64,000 nt of DNA from Desulfosoma sp. (GTDB lineage: Bacteria; Desulfobacterota; Syntrophobacteria; Syntrophobacterales; DSM-9756), in the NCBI GenBank assembly GCA_037481875.1, contig JBBFKY010000004.1, positions 62,001 through 126,000 on the forward strand, in the 5' to 3' direction. Shown here one piece after another: positions 60,459-64,000 of the stretch; position 1 is the stretch's first letter; every line of letters begins with the position of its first letter. A program made the position numbers and the translations under genes. The notes beneath the pieces were generated by a model. The model saw only the letters and a program-made list of their open reading frames with translations, was not told where the DNA came from and did not search any database.

Positions 60459-62682
60459 CCGCCCTTCGTAACTCCTCTATTTCCAGCAACTGGTCCTCTA
60501 CCAAAGCGGCGGTGCTTTCCAAAAGCTTCAAGGCCTGGCTGCGCTTATCCTCTTCCATACGGCCCTGTTGCAAGAGCTGACGAAAATCCATATGAACCAT
60601 GCGTGCTCGGGCATGAAAGGCTTCCAGCATTTGCGCCAAAGCCGCATCCAAAAGCTTGTGCAGGTACTGGTAGCGAAAATTTTGACGGTAATCCCGAAAA
60701 GCATAAATGAGTTCGGCACGGGTTTCGGCTTTGACTACTTCTACGGCTTCAAGGAAGGTGTCACTGACATCTTTCGCATTCTCGGAAAAAGCTTTTCTGC
60801 CCAAACGGTTTTTCAATGAGGAGAGAAACCGATTTAGGCGACCCAAGCCGAACTTCATGAGCAGCACACCTCGCCCCAGTGCATTGTCTTCCACAAAGCC
60901 GGTGAATGGGGGAGGCGTGATGCTCTTCCACTGAGACCATTCCTGATCGGCATGAAGACTCAAAGAATGCAGCGGAACTCCTAGAGACTGCAGGGCGCGC
61001 TGGTAATCTTCCAGGGCGTTCAGAAAGAGGGACCAGAAAGCCTGAGCGGCTTCGTGAAGGCGCCTTTTGAGATGGTCTTCCTGCTCCTTGGCAAATCGAA
61101 CCGTTTCCACATGGACTCGATCCACTAAAAAAACCGAAAGGGATTGCCGAAATTCCATATAAAAGCTGTGAAGCTGTCGAACAATTTTGCGAGCATCACG
61201 CAAATCCTTGGCTCGGGCCGGATCGACGGGATACTGATTCACCAGACACAGCGTTTCCTGAACCAGGGATCCGGAATTGATATCGAAAAAAGTCGCGACG
61301 GCCTTGTCCAGCTCACTTTTGACCCTTTCGCGTAAGCCTTCGATAGCGTTTTCAAGGGTGCTTAAGGTCCCGATAAGTTCTTCCTGCCGTCGGTGAAGAT
61401 GACTGGCGGCTCTTTCCAGGTTTTGAAGATCTTTTCCCAGCAATTGGGCTCTGGTGCGACAGGTTTCCGAAAGGGTTTGGGCCACGAGTGCCAGTCGGCC
61501 CAGTCCAGTGCTGAACAGCACACGGCGTCGCTGGGCGCCTACGCGTTCGGCCAATTCCTGTTTCAAGTCCTCAAATCCTGAAACAAAAGAAGAGATCGTT
61601 TCAGCGTCTTCACGCCAAAGCTGCAGTCGAAGGGTCTCCCGAGAAATGTCTTGAAGCGGTTGAGAATCCAGAAGGTGGTAAAGACCTGAAAAGGCAAAGA
61701 CCTGAGGGCTTGGAATCGTCCAGCTGAGTTCTTTTCGAAAGCGTTCCACGGACGCTTGAATATCCATGGGACCCTGATGCGTGTCCAAGTCCAGATTAAG
61801 GACGAAAAGGGTCTGAGGGGTCATGCGAAGGGTTTTGATGAAATCCAGAAGCTTGTGGTCCGCTTCTCGAAGCCCGGTACGGCTGCTCACCACGTAGACG
61901 ATAAGGTGGCTTTTCAAAAGGTATTGTTGCAGCAAAGCGAAGTGAAGAGGGTTCGGGGAATCGCTTCCCTGACAGTCGGCGATTTCCACAAGGTTTCCGA
62001 TCCATGAGGCTGGATAATGAATTTCCACATCCTTCAAATAAACGGCGCGAGATTCTTCGCCGACGAAATCCTGATGCCGTACCACGGAATCCCGGTCAAA
62101 AGTGAGTCGTCGCGGCTGGTCCTGGAGCAAGTCTTTGATCTTGGGATAGCCTTCCAGGTAGGCGTGAAGCAGAATAAAGGCGGCACTAGGAGCCCCTCGT
62201 TGGGACTGGAGTTCTCTCTGGACCGCAGCCAATTTCTTCAAAAGGTTTTCTCGGTGACCGCTTTTTCTAAGATCCCAGGTTTTTTTTGAAAGAGCTTCGT
62301 CTTCGCTCAGGGGCAGCATGGCCACCGCCCCGTTAATTTCCTGATGGATCTCTTCCCAGCTTTTGAATTCAATCCATCCTCCGGGAATGTCCGTGGAACG
62401 GATTCGAGTGATAAACGAAGTGATAATGCCGGCACCCCTTTTCAGCAGGTCTCCACCAAGAAGGGCGTTGATCAAAGTGCTTTTACCCGATTTGACGGAT
62501 CCGGCGACGGCGATGCGTACCAAGGCTTCCTGCAAGGCGGTGCGGACCAGATTCAGGTGATCCAGCCACAAACTTTCCTGCTGGGCGTCAACCAGCTTTT
62601 CCCGGGCAAGCCTCTCCACAGCCTGACGCAGGGTATGCTCTCGAAGTTCAATGCTTTTTTTGAAGGCCAGGTAATCGTTCAT
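60394..62682 (-). CDS. dynamin-like GTPase
   Basis: Large GTPase (762 aa) of the bacterial dynamin group. G1 is AGSVKSGKSTLINAL (about 60-74), a Thr-rich G2 (ITSFITRI), G3 is ADCQGSD and G4 is the unusual NLDLD. The rest is long helical stalk (about 360-750) with no clear membrane segment; a hydrophobic patch near GRGVLLMKFGLGRLNRFL could touch lipid. Such proteins can remodel membranes. It is a single gene, while many bacterial dynamins occur in adjacent pairs. Confidence 0.85.
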   Translation of the reverse strand: MNDYLAFKKSIELREHTLRQAVERLAREKLVDAQQESLWLDHLNLVRTALQEALVRIAVAGSVKSGKSTLINALLGGDLLKRGAGIITSFITRIRSTDIPGGWIEFKSWEEIHQEINGAVAMLPLSEDEALSKKTWDLRKSGHRENLLKKLAAVQRELQSQRGAPSAAFILLHAYLEGYPKIKDLLQDQPRRLTFDRDSVVRHQDFVGEESRAVYLKDVEIHYPASWIGNLVEIADCQGSDSPNPLHFALLQQYLLKSHLIVYVVSSRTGLREADHKLLDFIKTLRMTPQTLFVLNLDLDTHQGPMDIQASVERFRKELSWTIPSPQVFAFSGLYHLLDSQPLQDISRETLRLQLWREDAETISSFVSGFEDLKQELAERVGAQRRRVLFSTGLGRLALVAQTLSETCRTRAQLLGKDLQNLERAASHLHRRQEELIGTLSTLENAIEGLRERVKSELDKAVATFFDINSGSLVQETLCLVNQYPVDPARAKDLRDARKIVRQLHSFYMEFRQSLSVFLVDRVHVETVRFAKEQEDHLKRRLHEAAQAFWSLFLNALEDYQRALQSLGVPLHSLSLHADQEWSQWKSITPPPFTGFVEDNALGRGVLLMKFGLGRLNRFLSSLKNRLGRKAFSENAKDVSDTFLEAVEVVKAETRAELIYAFRDYRQNFRYQYLHKLLDAALAQMLEAFHARARMVHMDFRQLLQQGRMEEDKRSQALKLLESTAALVEDQLLEIEELRRAVSLEWLDQDRQASLQEAELSG

Positions 62683-62758
62683 GTGTCCCCACGAATCGGT
62701 CTGGAAAAATCTCGCTCGAGCCCCTGGCTCAAAACCGCGGTATGCTAGCCCATTTCGC

Positions 62759-63724
62759 TCACCCCGTAAACCTGCATTCGAGTCGTTTCAGTGCTGAAAG
62801 AACGGTATCCACAATTTCCCTCCGGGATTCGGCATGAAACCATTGAAATTCCTGATCTCCTTTGAACCACGTGATCTGTCTTTTGGCATAACGGTGCGTG
62901 TCCCTTTGCATGGTTCGAACGGCTTCCTCAAGGGTCATGGTTCCGGCAAGGTAGCGGCATATGTGTCGATACCCCAAGGATTGCATGGGCTTGAGCGTAC
63001 AGGGGTAGCCTCTGCGTAAAAGGCTTTCAACTTCGCCCACAAGGCCTTGGTCAATCATATGAAGCACACGTCGGTCGATGCGGTCATAGAGATCATGACG
63101 GTCTCGAAACAGCGCCACCTTGATGGTTGGATACAAAGCCCGCCGAAAGCCGTGGGCTTTCTGCCAGTGCGAAAGGGGAACCCCGGTGCTGCGAAACACT
63201 TCCAGAGCGCGAAGAATGCGTTGACGGTCATTGGGATGAATCCGTGCCGCACTGGATGGATCCACACGATGCAGTTCGGAATGGAGCCAAGAAAGACCGT
63301 GCCGTTTCAGGTCTTCCAAAAGCCGTTGTCGTATTTCCAGGTTTGCGGAAGGACCAGGGCAAAGGCCTCGTGTAAGCGCCTTCATGTAGAGCCCTGTGCC
63401 TCCCACCACCAAAGGAATTTTGCCTTGAACGTGCAAAGCTTCAATGACCGAACGAGCATCCTGAGCAAAGGCGGCGGCATCATAGGGCTGATCGGGGTTG
63501 ACAATGTCGAGGAGATGATGACGGATGCGAGCACGTTCTTTCGCGGTCGGTTTTGCTGTTCCGATGTCCATGTACCGATAAACCTGCATGGAATCGGCGT
63601 TGACGATTTCCGTTCCCAGCTCTTCGGCAAGCTCCAAGGAAAGATCTGTTTTTCCGACGGCAGTGGGGCCGGCGATGAGAATGATGGGAAGAGTGATGTG
63701 GGATTCCGGGGAACACGTCATCAT
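62759..63724 (-). CDS. miaA: tRNA dimethylallyltransferase MiaA
   Basis: Adds the dimethylallyl group to A37 of tRNAs reading UNN codons. 321 aa with P-loop IAGPTAVGKTDLS, VNADSMQVYRYMDIGTAKPT, HHLLDIVNPDQPYDAAAF, VVGGTGLYMKAL and the C-terminal RYAKRQITWF. ATG 63724 overlaps the mutL stop (ATGA). The longer frame to 63790 lies inside mutL. Confidence 0.97.
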   Translation of the reverse strand: MMTCSPESHITLPIILIAGPTAVGKTDLSLELAEELGTEIVNADSMQVYRYMDIGTAKPTAKERARIRHHLLDIVNPDQPYDAAAFAQDARSVIEALHVQGKIPLVVGGTGLYMKALTRGLCPGPSANLEIRQRLLEDLKRHGLSWLHSELHRVDPSSAARIHPNDRQRILRALEVFRSTGVPLSHWQKAHGFRRALYPTIKVALFRDRHDLYDRIDRRVLHMIDQGLVGEVESLLRRGYPCTLKPMQSLGYRHICRYLAGTMTLEEAVRTMQRDTHRYAKRQITWFKGDQEFQWFHAESRREIVDTVLSALKRLECRFTG

Positions 63725-64000
63725 CGGTGAAAGAATCGCTGAATTTGATCCAACGTGATTTTCCACCAAAGAGGTCTTCCATGAGGGCATGTGGCGGAAA
63801 GGTGCAAGGCGTCCAGTTCGGTGACAAGACAGCGCATTTCTTCCAGGGTCAACCGTTGTCCTGCGCGCACGGAAGAATGACAGGCGGCGGTATGAGCCAA
63901 GCGCTGGAGAAGATCGAGCTTAGGAGAAGGATCGTCTGCCGGAGTCCTTTCCACAAGACGTCGAAGAAGAAGGCCGGGATCCACCTGCTTAAGCACGGCA
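63721..64000 (-). CDS. mutL: DNA mismatch repair protein MutL (C-terminal end, 5' part beyond window)
   Basis: Last ~92 residues of MutL, the mismatch-repair ATPase. The C-terminal dimerisation domain is recognised by ACHSSVRAGQRLTLEEM and CPHGRPLWWKITLDQIQRFF; the ACHSAxRAG and CPHGRP motifs are typical and form part of the metal-binding endonuclease site in non-E. coli MutL. The remainder is beyond base 64000. The stop overlaps the miaA start, the usual mutL-miaA order. Confidence 0.95.
   Translation of the reverse strand, partial: AVLKQVDPGLLLRRLVERTPADDPSPKLDLLQRLAHTAACHSSVRAGQRLTLEEMRCLVTELDALHLSATCPHGRPLWWKITLDQIQRFFHR

Overview
The window looks like chromosome of a moderately GC-rich Gram-negative anaerobe, most likely Desulfobacterota (class Syntrophobacteria or a neighbour). 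The clues are gene content and order: a yqeY-dnaG pair, an aminotransferase-hom-apgM cluster, an NQR-type sodium pump operon, a GH57/DUF3536 hydrolase, AmmeMemoRadiSam genes and FmdB zinc ribbons. I saw no rRNA, tRNA, CRISPR array, IS element or phage gene. The taxon is inferred from content, not from a marker comparison.

Layout. 1-8 kb (minus strand): dnaG (cut by the window edge), yqeY, hisA, a YbgC-type thioesterase, apgM, hom and an alanine-type aminotransferase, then nagZ. 8-10.3 kb (plus): a MurU-like nucleotidyltransferase coupled to an AmgK-like kinase. Together with nagZ this looks like a peptidoglycan-recycling cassette. 10.3-10.6 kb: three 60-bp tandem repeats. 10.6-17.4 kb: a hypothetical gene, a lipoprotein ApbE flavin transferase, and an nqrB-C-D-E-F operon with no nqrA at its usual first place. 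17.5-23 kb: housekeeping genes (VOC protein, SlyD-like FKBP, SurA/PpiC-like chaperone, cold-shock protein, endonuclease III, PrmA-like methyltransferase, threonine ammonia-lyase).

24-30.5 kb holds a membrane-embedded spermidine-synthase-like protein facing an AmmeMemoRadiSam module. The module has a radical SAM enzyme with a probable Tat signal, a Memo-AMMECR1 fusion with a Sec-type signal, and a coupled cytidylate-kinase-like gene. A second Memo-AMMECR1 fusion without any signal peptide lies at 47.4 kb. 30.7-37.1 kb is a translation operon: ffh, rpsP, khpA, rimM, trmD, a second SPOUT-type methyltransferase, rplS, rnhB, yraN, rsmI. It is followed by the GH57 gene. 40-45.2 kb is a signalling operon: binding lipoprotein, hybrid histidine kinase (REC-REC-HPt), REC-GGDEF regulator.

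45-64 kb is mixed: a TrmJ-type methyltransferase, UMF1 transporter, zinc-phospholipase-like protein, Mrp/NBP35 ATPase, CMD protein, FmdB proteins, a 30-residue membrane peptide, D,D-carboxypeptidase, a LeuA-type synthase with an altered active-site segment, speD-speE, RluA-type pseudouridine synthase, a dynamin-like GTPase, miaA and the end of mutL.

Noncoding gaps carry two related families of short palindromic repeats (arms GTAGGGGC/GCCCCTAC, and cores such as GGACCCATAGGTCC), sometimes as tandem units or inside a longer element of about 80 bp. The strongest leads are the split-compartment Memo/AMMECR1/radical SAM set, the NQR operon lacking nqrA, the degenerate membrane spermidine synthase, and the unusual LeuA. 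All functions are read from sequence motifs and family knowledge; no database search was run.
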